From: Corbicula japonica
Taxonomy: Eukaryota > Mollusca > Bivalvia > Venerida > Cyrenidae
Length of the DNA stretch: 64,000 nucleotides
Reading direction: 5' to 3'
Assembly (NCBI GenBank): GCA_038501625.1
Contig: JAZAYU010000005.1
Span: 7,936,001 to 8,000,000, forward strand
Part shown: positions 1 to 13,700 of the stretch, piece by piece
Position numbering within the stretch: position 1 is the stretch's first letter
How the letters are laid out: every line of letters begins with the position of its first letter
Program-made: the position numbers and the translations under genes
The notes under the pieces: model-generated
What the model was told of the DNA's origin: nothing
Seen by the model: the letters and a program-made list of their open reading frames with translations, nothing else
The model's database searches: none

Positions 1-149
1 TGTCACTAACTTAAAAACATGGCGTCAAGTACTTGATGATGTGACATCACTCTTGTAGACATGCAAACATTATTTTTTCCCTATGGAAAAGATACAATAT
101 TCCTTCTCCGGTAAAACACGCCGAAACACTTATCTGGTTTACAAGAAAT
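1..149 (-). repeat. Partial copy of composite repeat (part A), cut by window edge
   Basis: On the minus strand it starts CTTGTAAACCAGATAAGTGT near 147 and continues with the CTTTTCC-ATAGGGAAAA motif and the TACTTGACGCCATG segment. This is the order seen in the copies at 25191-25437, 25971-26190 and 34940-35161. Diverged, with the other end outside the window. Confidence 0.6.
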
Positions 150-457
150 AAGATTACAAGACTTCAACTTTTCTGAAAATTACTTCATGAGTTTGTGTTG
201 GAATAAAGTCTAGAAGTTTTTCGTTTTTTACAGTTTATAAATGTTTAAACTCAGCCTCAATCAAATCGATTTATCATAAACTTATTTGGAATTTATAAGC
301 TTTGTACATTATTTGGCAGGGTTTACAAAAGAAAACCCCAAAACATATTGGTTAAATACTATCAAAGAGTAATAAGGCTTAATAAACAAGCTAACATTGA
401 TCATATGCTTCATTGAAATATCAAAGTTTTAGCACAACCAACCAACATTCTGTATTG

Positions 458-595
458 AAGGTTATAAAACTGAGTTTAGAAACCAGTCTCAAATCTCAAG
501 CATCTGATTGGCTGAAATGGTGACTGGTCACCATTTCAGCCAATCAGATGCGAGAGATTTGAGACTGGTTTCCATGCTCAGTTTTATAACCTTGG
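458..595. repeat. Palindromic CCAAT repeat, copy 1
   Basis: AGGTTATAAAACTGAG at the left, CAGTTTTATAACCTTGG at the right, arms of about 65 bp meeting near 525 with few mismatches. Each arm has a GATTGGCTGAAATGG / CCATTTCAGCCAATC block. No open frame inside. Confidence 0.85.
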
Positions 596-1106
596 CAGTC
601 GGGACCTGTTGTTTCATTTTTTTGATTCTTCGTTTGCACACATAATCCATACAAAGACAAAGAAAACTACGATTTTTTTTTACTGAGAGCTCGTTAATAT
701 TTGTGGGGTACTAATTTTCATGGATTAAGAGGGCTGACCAATTAGGGGCTCACCACGGAAAAAAGGTACCTTTGGTCATATTTTGTGAAATTTCAGTTGT
801 TACTATATTTAGAATAAAATTACAACTATCTATTGTTTTCTCATAACTAAAAAGTGATTTTCTTACACATTTCAACAATTAAATGGTATTTTTACTATGA
901 AAATGCATAAGAATAAATGTCATCCGTTTAACTTTATGACGTCATTTTTAGGATTGACATAAATTGTCCCAAGGTACCTTTTCCTGCAAAGCGCCCCATT
1001 CTTTATTTTAAATCTAATTTACAAACCCAAGAAAATTCAGTGATAAAATCATATAAATCCTGCACAAGAATTAATTTCACAGTGTGTTGCCGTACCTTGG
1101 CTGCCA

Positions 1107-1288
1107 TAACCCTTTCATTCTTATTTACCCTTTCATTCTTATTCACATGTTTTATGCACATGTGACCAGTGTAGATTCAGATCAGCTGGAACATCCATCT
1201 GATCAGGATCTGCACTGATGTGCCCTCTGATCTGAATCTACACTGTTTGCCCATGCCATTAAGGTGTATCTATGGAGGAAAGGATTAA
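1107..1288 (+). mobile_element. TTAA double-hairpin MITE, shortened copy
   Basis: Left end TAACCCTTTCATTC, right end TCTATGGAGGAAAGGATTAA. The left hairpin is present; the second is mostly deleted. The CCCTTTCATTCTTATT end is locally duplicated. Confidence 0.75.
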
Positions 1289-1307
1289 GGAAAATTCAGA
1301 AATTCTT

Positions 1308-1507
1308 TAACCCTCCATGGATACCACTTTTATTACATGGGTGACCAGTGTAGTCTGATCTAGGATGACCAGTGTTGTCGGATCTGGATCTACTTTTCAT
1401 TTCTTGTTCAGAATAAACTTCATGATTCTAAAATTGACTAGTAGATCCTGATTAGACAGCACTGTTTGCCCATGCTAGGAAAGTCTTATCTTTTGAGTAA
1501 AGGGTCA
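1308..1507. mobile_element. TTAA MITE, degenerate copy
   Basis: TTAACCCTCCATGG at the left and GAGTAAAGGGTCAA at the right, with gaccagtgtag, tagatcctgat and actgtttgcccatgc fragments between. Old copy adjoining the previous one. Confidence 0.6.
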
Positions 1508-1629
1508 AAGCATTCTGTTCATCACCAGCCAAAAATTGAAATCCTATCTTTTAATTCTCAACATATGCTAAATTTTTATTATTATTTAAACCAAGTAATC
1601 TAGAAAAGCTGAAAAGGTAATAAGAATAC

Positions 1630-1710
1630 CTCATTACAATCATTGACAACAATAAGGTGCCGCAGACCCAAACCCCTGAATAATCTGAACAGCCGTGGAA
1701 GTGAAAATGT
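1630..1710 (-). CDS. CLCN7: CLC exon t: CBS2 core, last exon in the window
   Basis: 81 nt, 27 codons: [27 protein letters not shown]. Matches [26 protein letters not shown]. Acceptor tttcag, donor GAG|gtattc. The family continues with VVGLVTRKDLARY and a short tail, expected in a further exon. I find no such exon between 1 and 1629, so it should lie beyond this end of the window. Confidence 0.95.
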
Positions 1711-4700
1711 CTGAAACAAAGAATAGCTACATATTAAAAAGCTTGAAAAGAAATGTTTCAAATTATGATGTGAAATACAGAACAGAATAATCTGGGCTCA
1801 ATGGTTACTATTTTTCTGCACAAAATCACTAATTATCAATCAATAAGAACTTATACTAATCACACTTAATGACTGTTTCGTGGGTTTAATAAAACAGTAC
1901 TAAAACACAAGTCCGATTCTCTTAATCTGTTTCAAGAACCTGTATTTTACATTTTCAGTACTCCAGAAATTCTTTAGTGTAAAGATAGTTAAGTCACATA
2001 CTGGATCTATGGTGAATTTTACATTTTCAGTACTCTAGAAATTCTTTACTGTAAAGATTGTTAAGTCACATACTGATTCTATGGTGAATTTTACATTTTC
2101 AGTACTCTAGAAATTCTTTAGTGTAAAGATAGTTCAGTCACATACTGGATCTATGGTGAATTTTACATTTTCAGTACTCTAGAAATTCTTTAGTGTAAAG
2201 ATAGTTCAGTCACATACTGGATCTATGGTGAATTTTACATTTTCAGTACTCTAGAAATTCTTTAGTGTAAGATAGTTCAGTCACATACTGGATCTATGGT
2301 GAATTTTACATTTTCAGTACTCTAGAAATTCTTTAGTGTAAAGATAGTTAAGTCACATACTGGATCTATGGTGAATTTTCATTTTCAGTACTCTAGAAAT
2401 TCTTTAGTGTAAAGATAGTTAAGTCACAGACTGGATCTATGGTGTATTTTACATTTTCAGTACTTTAGAATTTCTTTACTGTAAAGATAGTTAAGTCACA
2501 TACTTGATCTTTGGTGTAAGGATTTAAGAACCTGAATTTTACATTTTCAGTACTCGAGAAATTCTTTACTGTAAAGATAGTAAAGTCACATACTGGATCT
2601 ATGGTGTATTTTACATTTTCAGTACTCGAAAAATTATTTACTGTAAAGATAGTTAAGTCACATACTGGATCTATGGTGTAAGGATTTGGTGTAAGGTATG
2701 GTCGCAAATCCATCATATAATCCATCTCCTCTTCTGTTATACTAATATCCTGAAAACAATGGCAAAATTAGAATGTGACCTCGGATACTGATGCCCCGAC
2801 TGCTGCAATAACATTTGTTATAACAAAGGGCTATAACTCTGGTAAAAATGGTAGCAGGAAAAAATCCTTTCTTTACTATCATCTACAAATCCTGCTTGAT
2901 CATCTGGGCAAGTTTTAAAGAAATCCGCCTGATAGTTTAGAAGGAGATGATGCCACAAGATTTGGGGGACATACATACGGACAGATGGACATATGTATGT
3001 ATGGGCGGACGAGTGCAACTCTATATGCCTCCAACTTTGTAGCGGCATAAAAAGTCAATTATGTCTTATATTGCATAAAGTTTTGCTTGCTGTTGTATTA
3101 GTACAGATTGGCAAACACTATATACAATAAATAAATAAATAAATAAATAATAATACAGTAGAATTGTTTGTGCTGTGTGGCAGCTGTTAAAAGTCTCCCT
3201 GTACATTCAATCAATGCAGTTATCAATTATGTCCTTTGAAGGGCATTGAGAATGATACTTTTTCATTTATTTCAGCATCAAGAGCATAAAATTTTTAAGT
3301 TTAAGGGACTGCAGTTCTGACAACTTAATTTTTGAACCCAAAACATACTTACCATATTTCTGGAAAGCTTTCCTGGGGATTTTTTTAGAATTCCTGGGGA
3401 ATTTAACATAATTCTATGGATTTTTTTACACAGCCAAGTAAATGAAAAATAATCAAAATACTGTTGTATCTTATAATTTCGCAGGGATCAAATTTTGCAC
3501 AAATGACATAATTGAAATTTTCGCGAGGGCTTAAATTCGCATACTTATAATACTTAATAAGACTAGATATTCAATAGTTTGATTTCGCTAGGGTTTCATT
3601 TTGTGTATTTACCCTAGCTAAAATTACGCGAAAATTAAACCCCCGCGAAATATAATGATACCACAGTAAATAAAGACACAATACAGAACACACAGATAAT
3701 CTGTATTCCCTTGTAAGCTGTTTATTTTATTATCGGAGAGCTTAGATCACTTAAGAAATACATCCATTCTAGCATACATCCAAATGCATTATATATACAC
3801 TAACCCCTCACCCAACCAACCTCAGCGTGGGGGAACCATTTATAAACAACTTTTTCCATTGGTCTAAACTCTTTAAAAATAAGTTTACAACCAGACCAAT
3901 ATTTAAATACAATACCTGTATTCTCAAATTTTGCAGGTAATATTTTCGGAAGTCTTTTAACCTAACAGTATTTGGCTGCATCAAGGACTCTGGACTAAAT
4001 ATCTGTAATTAAAAGAGAAGATTTTTTAAAACTTTTACAACATACATACAGCTTAGGCTTTATTGCTTGGGCAAACTTTCCTATCTGATCTGGATTTACA
4101 CTGTTTTAGCATGGGTGAAAAGTATAGATCCAAATCAGTCATCAGTACCTTCTGATTAGAATCTACACTTTTCTATCTGATTCATTAAGTTTTTTCCGAG
4201 CAAGCAGTGTAGATCCTGATCAGTCAGCAGAGATATTCCAGATGATCTGGATTGTAGACTGTTCACACATGTGGTAAAACCTGTATATATAGAGTGAAGC
4301 GAAAAAATACTATACAGCACTGGAAGGAAACATCAACATGAAAACACTAAAGTAAGGGGAAACTTTTTCTTGAAATCTATCATACAACATGAAAAGAGAC
4401 TTGTGGGGAAAACAATAAACCTGTGTACCTTGTGTTTTAGTAGCACTAGAAGCTGAGATCTTAAGATTAGACCCCGCACTTTGGAAGGCGTACTGTGATC
4501 CTGAAATAAATAAAAATGGATCTATATCATAGCCTTTAAACTAAATAAATATAGCTAATATCAAATGTGTCACTTGTGTAGATCCAGATCAGACTGCTGA
4601 GAAGTCTGATCAGGATCTATACTTGTCACTTTTAGATTCATCCCTGTTATTTCTGACCAAAGAAACCAGTGTAGATCTCTTTGGGACAGCATGAATTGTA

Positions 4701-7700
4701 TGCTGTATAAGGCTAAACTGGATCTACACTGGTTGTATATGGTGTATTAGCCTTATCCATGAAGAATTAACCCTTTCCTCCATCGACACACCTTTATTGC
4801 GTGAGCAAACAGTTTAGATCCAGATCAGCCAGCACATCTGTGCCATCTGATCAGGATCTAAATATTGCTTTTTTATTCATTGGTTTATTTCTGACCAAAA
4901 TGCGACCAGTGCTGATCCTGATCAGACACCAAGAATGTGCCGGCTGATCTGGATCTACACTGGTCGCACATGCGTAAAAATGCGTATATATAGAGGAAAG
5001 GGTTAATTGTTTCATCACCAATTTGTGTTTTATATTTTATTATTCACTTCTTAAATGTAGGTTTTGCACACACTAATAAAAAAAATGATCGGTGAACAGT
5101 GTTGATCTTGATAAGACTCAGCTGATCTTTGAAAGGCAGATCCAGAGGGGTTACTGTGGGATTGCTCCAACCACCTTTTTGGGCAGCAACATTTAAGTTT
5201 CATGAGGACTTTGGCCACAAAGTTGGAAATTATCATGTTACTACCATAAGACTCCCCCAAACAAACCCTCTTTCTGGAAATCTTGCATCTGGACTGGAGG
5301 TTATAGAGCTGAGATTGGAAACCAGTCTCAAATCTCAAGCATCTGATTGGCTGAAATGGCGACTGGTCACCATTTCAGCCAATCAGATGCTTGAGATTTG
5401 AGACTGGTTTCCATGCTCAGTTTTATAACCTTGGGCACTGGTGCTAGTTACATCATACAAAGCACATTAAGTGTTACTGGTACAAGGAATGTTATCACTT
5501 TCCTCCATAGATACACTTTCATTGCAAGGGCTAACAGTTTAGATCCAGATCAGCTGACACATCCGTGCATCTGATCAGGATCTAAACTTTTCGCTTTTTT
5601 ATTTGTTAGATTATTTCTTACCAAAATGTGACCATTTCAGATCCTGATCAGATGGCACAGATGTGCCTGGTGATCTGGATCTACGCTGGTCACACATGCG
5701 TAGAAATGCATTTTTATGGCGGAAAGGGTTAATGGTAATATTCTTGTTTCCAGTAAATCAGAATTACAGTTTTGAGAATTTCAGAATATCTTGTGTGTGT
5801 TAACTATGTTTTTTCTATCATAAGCTATTTTTTTTAACTTAACTGTCAAAATCCAAGTATAAACGGGGATAACTCAATTAAATGTAAATTTGACCAACAG
5901 ATTTTATCGTCATCCCAAACCTGTGGTCGTAACCAATATAATTTGAAAGTTTGAGGATGAAATATTAAACAATAACAGAGTTATAGTCTAAGTTTTTGTG
6001 GCAGATGGAGTTAAAAAGTGATCACATGTCTTCAAAAATTGTCTTACCCTGCCTTTGGCATTCACCACGGGGAATCCACAAAATGTTTCATTCCTGAGTA
6101 TCTCTACAATACGACCTACTTTCTCTATCTTGTTCATACAAAGAGCTGGAGAATTCATCAAATCACTGAAAAAAGACAGCAACATAACCTTAAAACTCTG
6201 ATGCTAAGCTTTTCTAGATATTTGTTTTCCCTAGGAAACTTACATCAGTGATTTTTGTACATCTGGAAACAAAACATTCACAAAGTACTGTTTAAACAAA
6301 ACATTAACAAACTACAGTTGGGCTGTTTCAAAAAAAATGGCTGGTTTGGGTTTTCCTGTTATAAAAATGTACAACAAACAGTTACTTCCATTTTCCTACT
6401 TTGCAGAGGTGTCTCATCATGCCCTTTAAAGATTTATGAAGTTTCATCAAAATAGCACCATCCGTTAAAAAAATATTCTAAAATAATGGGCAAAAAATGT
6501 CAGGAGTGTGACAAAAAGTGTGACACTTTTTAAAATCACATTTGTTCAAGCCATTATTTTACAAAAAGCTTGAGAAAGACAAGTTTTAGTGTTGTTTTAT
6601 TAAAATGTGCATTTATTAGGCATCAAATAATGATAAAATTAAGCATATTAAACTTAAAGTAATCAAAATTTATGCTATTAAGTCAAGCATGGTAGATTAG
6701 AAAATACCTCAAGAAAATCAATAGATCTATGCGTTATAAATTTATAGGACTTTAAGATTAATAGTACATAAGAAATGTTTTGTGTATCATTAAGTTTTAT
6801 GTTTCTAGATGCAAAAATTATAATATTATCACCTCTATTGAAATTATATTTGTCTGCAGATCCCTTCAGAAAATGTCAGCTAAATTTGTCAGGAGTGTGA
6901 CATTATGCACATATTGCAATATTCTGTCAACATATCCTTTACATGAAAACAAAAGCATGTTTTTTCCTAGAAGTATATATCATGTTTTGTTAAATTATGA
7001 CAAACAGGAATGGCCTTAGTGAAACATTTTTGAGTACACTGCACTTATGTGGTTGTCAGGAGTGTGACACACTTTCTTAACAATATGAATTTTTTATCTT
7101 TATGCAATACCACAAGTTCTAAAGCACTTATATTTGATGCTTCAATATGTATTTTAACAGAAATACACATTTAAATAATAAGAAACAGTAATACTTGTAT
7201 TTTAAGCACATAAATTAAATTTCTTTGATTTATTTAATATAGGTCAATAAAGCTCCATAAATTTTTTTATTCTGCCACATACGAGTATAACTTGATTGAT
7301 TTTGATCACTGTAAAGATTCTCCAAACATATGGACCAACCAGTTTGGACTTTTTATGAACTTAAATTCTTAACATTTTTTTCACTTCACTTGCCATTTTT
7401 CAAATGACAGTATCTCAGCAACCAGTTAACCTATTTCAAAAATCTTTTCAGTTCTGTACTCAGTTTCAATAAGCAAAAAATACATAATAACAAGTTTGGA
7501 ATTTTTATGAACTTTAATTTTTCACTATTTTTTCACTTTTCCAGCCAATTTTTTTGAAACAGCCCAGTTTAATAAGTTATTAGTGTAATATTGCAGCTTT
7601 ATAAATTAATTTCAATGGTGCTGTGCACATCTGTTCAGTCCAATCTAGATCTACTCTCTGCTTCTTGTTTCAAAAAACAACACAACTAAATCTGGAGATC

Positions 7701-10700
7701 AGTCTCAAATCTCAAGCATCTGATTGGCTGAAATGGCGACCAGTTGCCATTTCAGCCAATCAGATCCTTGAGATTTGAGACTGATCTCAAAACATAGTTT
7801 TATTATCTTGGGCCCTAATAAAACGAAAAATGAACAATGTACTGGTCACACAAGGGATATAAGACGTATCCATGAAGTAATGGTTAAAATAATGTTAGAA
7901 GTGCTCAAACTTTAGATTGATCCAATTTGGTTAACCCTTTCCTCCATATATACGCATTTTTACACGTGTGCGACCAGTGTAGATCCAGATCAGCCGGCAC
8001 ATCCTTGCCATCTGATCAGGATCTGCACTGGTCGCTTTTTTGGTGAGAAATAACCTAATGAATCAAATTGCGAACAGTTTAGATCCTGATCAGACGGCAC
8101 AGATGTTCGCCCATGCCATTAAGGTGTGTATATAGAGTAAAGGATTAAAGAAACTTACCTGGCTTTAATGGTATCACAGAGTGCAGGTGGGTCCCATGGC
8201 AACAGAGGTAATCCCAAAACTTCAATGTTCATATCATAGATTCCCTGTAATACATAGAGGATAATTGTTTTTACCAGTGTAAGATAGAAATATATTTCAC
8301 CGAGTGTGCTCCGGAATTCGTATTTTCACGAGTGGCGAAGCCACGAGTGAAAATACATAATTCTGGAGTTCACAAGTGAAATAATATTTCTATCTTTCAC
8401 TGGTAAAAACAAATTTTCTTATTATTTTATGCTTTTAGTGCAAAATTTGCGTGAATTTGACAGAAAAGTTGCAAGAAATGGTGCCAAAACCGCTTGTTTA
8501 TGAAGTGACTTCATGACGTCAAATATAGAAATTTAAGCCCGTTTTCTAAACTTTCTCATTTGGTATGTCATGTGCGTTTAGGTACCAACGTGAAACGTTG
8601 AACTGGGAATGCTTCGAATCAATGGCATAATGTGCCCCACTTTCAATCCAAAGTGTCGTCTTCACAGTAGCCACATATTCAGCAAGTTTCATCACAATAT
8701 CTCATTCCTTCTAAATTTATTGAGCAGAAATGGTTTAAATATGTTAGTAACAGTGGCCTTTATCTAACTTTTATCTAAGAACTGTGTGCCAAACATTGTT
8801 TATGAGAAATCATCCAGAAACCATTTTTTCTATTTTTAGTAACAGTGACCTTGACCCTATCAGGCCCAATTTCAATACCAAGTTTCGTCTTCACAGGCAC
8901 TACCTTTATAGCAATTTTCATCACAATATCTCATTCTGAACCAAAGTTATTGAGCATACAGTTTATTTTCTATTTTAAGTAACAGTGACCTTGACCCCAC
9001 AGGCCTTGAATCCCAAAAGTCATCTTCACAGAAACCATCAATACACCAAATTTCATTTAAGAATCTCATTCCAAGCTATAGTTACTGAGTGGAAACGAAG
9101 TTTTGAAGTTTAAATAACAGTGACCTTGACCTTGAACCCACAGGCCCCAAAGTCAAACCTAATCTTTATCTTGTTATGTTACATCTGTGTCCCAAAAAAT
9201 AATTAAATCTATGAAGTATTTCATGAGTTATAGTCCAGAAACAATTTTTCTTTTTTAAGTAACAGTGACCTTGACACTGACCCCTCAGGCCCCAAAGTCG
9301 AACTCGACCTGTATCTTCTGATATTACATATATGTACCAAAAAAGGATTTAATCTGTGAAGTTTTTCATGAGTTATTATCTGGAAACCCTTTTTCTATTT
9401 TTAGTAATACTGACCTTGACATTGACCCCACCAGCCCCAAAGTCGAACTTGACCTGTATCTTGTGATGTTACATCTATTTACCAAACAAGGATTAAATCT
9501 GTGAAGTGTTTCATGAGTTATCATCCGGAAACCATTTTTCTATTTTTAGTAACAGTGACCTTGACACTGATCCCACCAGCCCCAAAATCGAACTTGACCT
9601 GTATCTTATGATGATATACCTGTGTACCAAAAATTATTTAATTCTGTCAAGCCTTTCATGAGTTATCATCTGGAAACGAAGAATCCGACCGACCGACTGA
9701 CAGACCGACCGACCGACCGACTGACCGACAAGCTCACTCCTATATACCCCCTCAAACTTCGTTTGTGGGGGTATAATAAAAATGATATTCCACTGTTTGA
9801 GAATAGTGAAATACCACTTTTATTTCACCGGGAAATTCTATAATTCACTGAAAAGCATAAAATAAAATATATACATGAATTAATTTTCGAATTAACTTGT
9901 GTCATGGTATGAATCTAGTAGAGAGGTTGTGTAAGTGATTAAGTTAGCTCAGTCAGGTCAGTGTTCTGCTTGTAAGCAATGGATCCTTGGTTCTTGTCCC
10001 TTTCTAACTGCACATTTTTCTAACATTGTGACATCTGGCACCCGATGTGGAGCCATAGCAGCATTGCTTGTGTCTTAACGCTACTTGATGTTAAGTACCC
10101 TCTGGAATACAAGGATGAATTTCTAATCTATTCTGCTTGCAGAATAAGTTGCAGTTATAATCTGTGCCCAAGGTTATAAAACTGAGCATGGAAACCAGTC
10201 CCAAATCTCAAGCATCTGATTGGCTGAAATGGCGACTGGTTTTTAATCTCACTTTATAACCTTTAGCCCTTGGTACTTTTCTGAGGAATGCAAAAAACAA
10301 GAAGATGCCACAGTGCGATGAAACCAGGTTATTTTCTTACATTTTTTGTGAAAAACAGTCATAACTATGACAAAATACAGTCAAGAGTTATGAAACTTGT
10401 CCTGATAATTGCTATCAGTATGTCAAATAACCATTTTAAGTTTAAAAGTTCTACCTTGAATGATTACTGAGAAAAACTGAACTTAAACAAAAAATTTAAT
10501 AAATGTGATGCCCACTGCCCATCCACAAAATTACATACCAATATTTAACAACCTGGGTTTTCCAAAGAAAACCTGATTAAACTAAAATTTGTCCTTGGAC
10601 ACTGATGCCCCCACTGCTGCAACATTATTTTTAATAAAAAAGTGCCATAACTCTAGTAAAAATGGTCGCAGGAAAAAATCCTTTCTTAGCAAACATCTAC

Positions 10701-13700
10701 ACAACCTGCTTGATCATCTGTGCAAGTTTGAAAGAAATCCGCCTTATAGTTTAGTATAAGTTGATGCCACAAGATTTGGGGATGTACAGACGGATGGACG
10801 GACGAGTGCAACTCTATATGCCTCCCACTTTGGGGGCATAATAACCAACTTACAGTAGATATAAAATCTCCGACCCACTTTGAGATCATCAGCACAATCA
10901 TGATCGGTAATCCAAATGATATTTCACCTGTACATTCTACGATTATCACTGTTAAACTGATTGTTGTGCGTAAAACTCCGCCCAGCTGTGATGCTGCCCC
11001 AATCAGTGCATACTTCCCTACCTCCAACTCCTGAAAAGTAAAACAATCTTTACCTATATGTGTATTGTGAAAAAAAGAAAATGTAGACTTGTTGTGACAT
11101 TAACAACTGAAAAAGGCCAAATGGCCAAAATGTTTTTAATAAAGAGTTGTATAATAAAAAGTGTTATACATGTTATTATAATTCTTATCCCTTCCCGGAT
11201 AATTTCTCTGCTACTATAATAAATTAACCCTTTACTCCATAGATACATCTTTATAGCATGGTCAAACAGTGTAGATCCGAATCACCCAGCACATCTTTGC
11301 CATCCAGATCAGTTCAGATCCAGATGCAGACCAGACAGTACCAATGTGCAAACTCATCTGGATCAACACTGCTCACTCATGGATTACATCCATTACCCAT
11401 GGAGTAAAAAGTTAATTAATGAGGATTCTCTGGATTTAACTCTTTCCTTGATATATACGCATTTTTACGAATGTGCAACCAGTGTAGATCCAGATCAGCC
11501 GGCACATCCGTGCTGTCTGATCAGGATCTGCACAGGCCGCATTTTGGTCAGAAATAACCCAATGAATAAAAAAGCAAACAGTTTAGATCCTGATCAGATG
11601 GCACAGATGTGCCGGCTGATCTGGATCTAAACTGTTCGCCCTAGCAATAAAGGTGTATCTATACAGGAAAGGGTTAACAGAAATAAGTCTATGACAGTCA
11701 GATGGACAGAACTGGATCATCATTAATTCATACTGAGCCTTTTGAGCTCTTATACTCTTAGTACTTTTTTTTGGATTTACTGACTTTTTTCTTGATTATA
11801 TGTATAATAATATCTTACAAGGCAAGTCTGGATTACAATTTTATATGCTTGGAAAGTGGATTAAAATGCTACATTTTTACATGTACAATCTTGAACTTGG
11901 GAAATGATTGGATTTGTTTGGTGTTGTAAGATATTGAATCCGAGATTTAGGAAAATCTATGATTCTCTTTCGGTTTCCATTTTATTATTACTATCCATAA
12001 ATGCCTTTCAGTAAAAACTTTTCCTCAATTATTTGAGATTAGAGAATTATACAACATTAGCATCAGCAAAATTTTGTTAAGATCTTTTATGAGAATTCAA
12101 ATGAAATACATGTATGTTGAAAGAAAATAGTGGAAAAGATTTGAAAAAAAATTTTAACTGATGTGTTGAAGAAAAATCAAGACAGCAAAATAATAAACTG
12201 CAAGCAAATCAGAAGAAATGGTTTAAACTGATGAAAGACAATCATGCCATTTAATATAGATCATGCCTACAATATCCGTAACATTGCTGGAATTACAACA
12301 TATTTATCAGAGAGAACTTCACTTTTAGATTAATAACTTCTATTAATGATTGTCATCATCAATATCATTGTTAATTTTGTCATCATCATCATCATCATCA
12401 TCATCATCACTCAAAAAATATACAAATGGTTGAAATGATAAACTGTGCCAATGATGATAATGATGATGATGGTGGTAGTGATGATGATGATGATGACAGC
12501 TATGCTGACAATGAGGATCATCATCATCTACACAGATTATCATCTCTGCCATCTGTAAATTGTGTTGTCATATACAAACCACCATCACTAAACAACAGGT
12601 AAACCACTCTGCAACCACATTCATTAAGATAATTAATGTAAGGTGTTACAGAAACACACACTACCTCATCAAAAATGTTTACCATAACCTGGGTATAATT
12701 AGAAACTTGTTTACAAACCCTAGCATCATTATCTCCCTTGTTACGACATGCTTACCAAAATCAATCCATGAAAACATGCTTTCTGTATTAAACTTGTATA
12801 TATACAGGTCCCACTTGCCATGTTTATTACAGCATCACAACATTATGTTTCAAAGTGACTGGCAAAAGGATCATGCAAATTGCTGACAATAATTAATATA
12901 AAGATAAAAACAGCACACTTGGTTAAAAATTCACGCATTTTGCTGAAAAAAAAACCTGTAGACTGCTGCCTATGGCTTTTGTAATTTGAAGAAATGTAGA
13001 CCCAGAGTTGCCTGTGCTGACTTATTAGCCTGCATATCTGTTCTGTCTTATTAGTCTGCACATCTATGGTGACCTGTCAGCCTGCAAATCTGTTCTGTCT
13101 AATTAGCCTGCACATCTATGCTGACCTGTCAGCCTGCATATCTGTTCTGTCTTATTAGTCTGCACATCTATGCTGACCTGTCAGCCTGCATATCTGTTCT
13201 GTCTTATTAGCCTGCACATCTATGCTGACCTGTCAGCCTGCACATCTGTGCTGTCTTATTAGACTGCACATCTATGCTGACCTGTCAGCCTGCACATCAT
13301 TGCTGTCTTATTAGTCTGCACATCTATACTGACCTGTCAGTCTGCACATCTGTTCTGTCTTATTAGTCTGCACATCTATGCTGACCTGTCATCCTGCATA
13401 TTTGTGCTGTCTTATTAGCCTGCACATCTATGCTGACCTGTCAGCCTGCACATCTGTTCTGTCTTATTAGTCTGCACATCTGTGCTGACCTGTCAGCCTG
13501 CACATCTGTTCTGTCTTATTAGCCTGCACATCTATGCTGACCTGTCAGCCTGCATATCTGTTCTGTCTTATTAGTCTGCACATCTATGCTGACCTGTCAG
13601 CCTGCACATCTGCGCTGTCTTATTAGTCTGCACATCTATGCTGACCTGTCAGCCTGCATATCTGTGCTGTCTTATTAGTCTGCACATCTATGCTGACCTG

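Noticed and set aside
1..1629. Final CLC exon (VVGLVTRKDLARY-like)
   Set aside because: Looked for on the minus strand. No acceptor followed by a matching frame was found, so it is assumed to lie outside the window.
5051..5401. 95- and 90-codon frames on both strands
   Set aside because: Both cross the palindromic CCAAT repeat; the shared [14 protein letters not shown] peptide also occurs at other palindrome copies.
12343..12552. Asp- and His-rich open frame on the minus strand
   Set aside because: It is the translation of inverted ATC/GAT microsatellites, with no other protein-like content.
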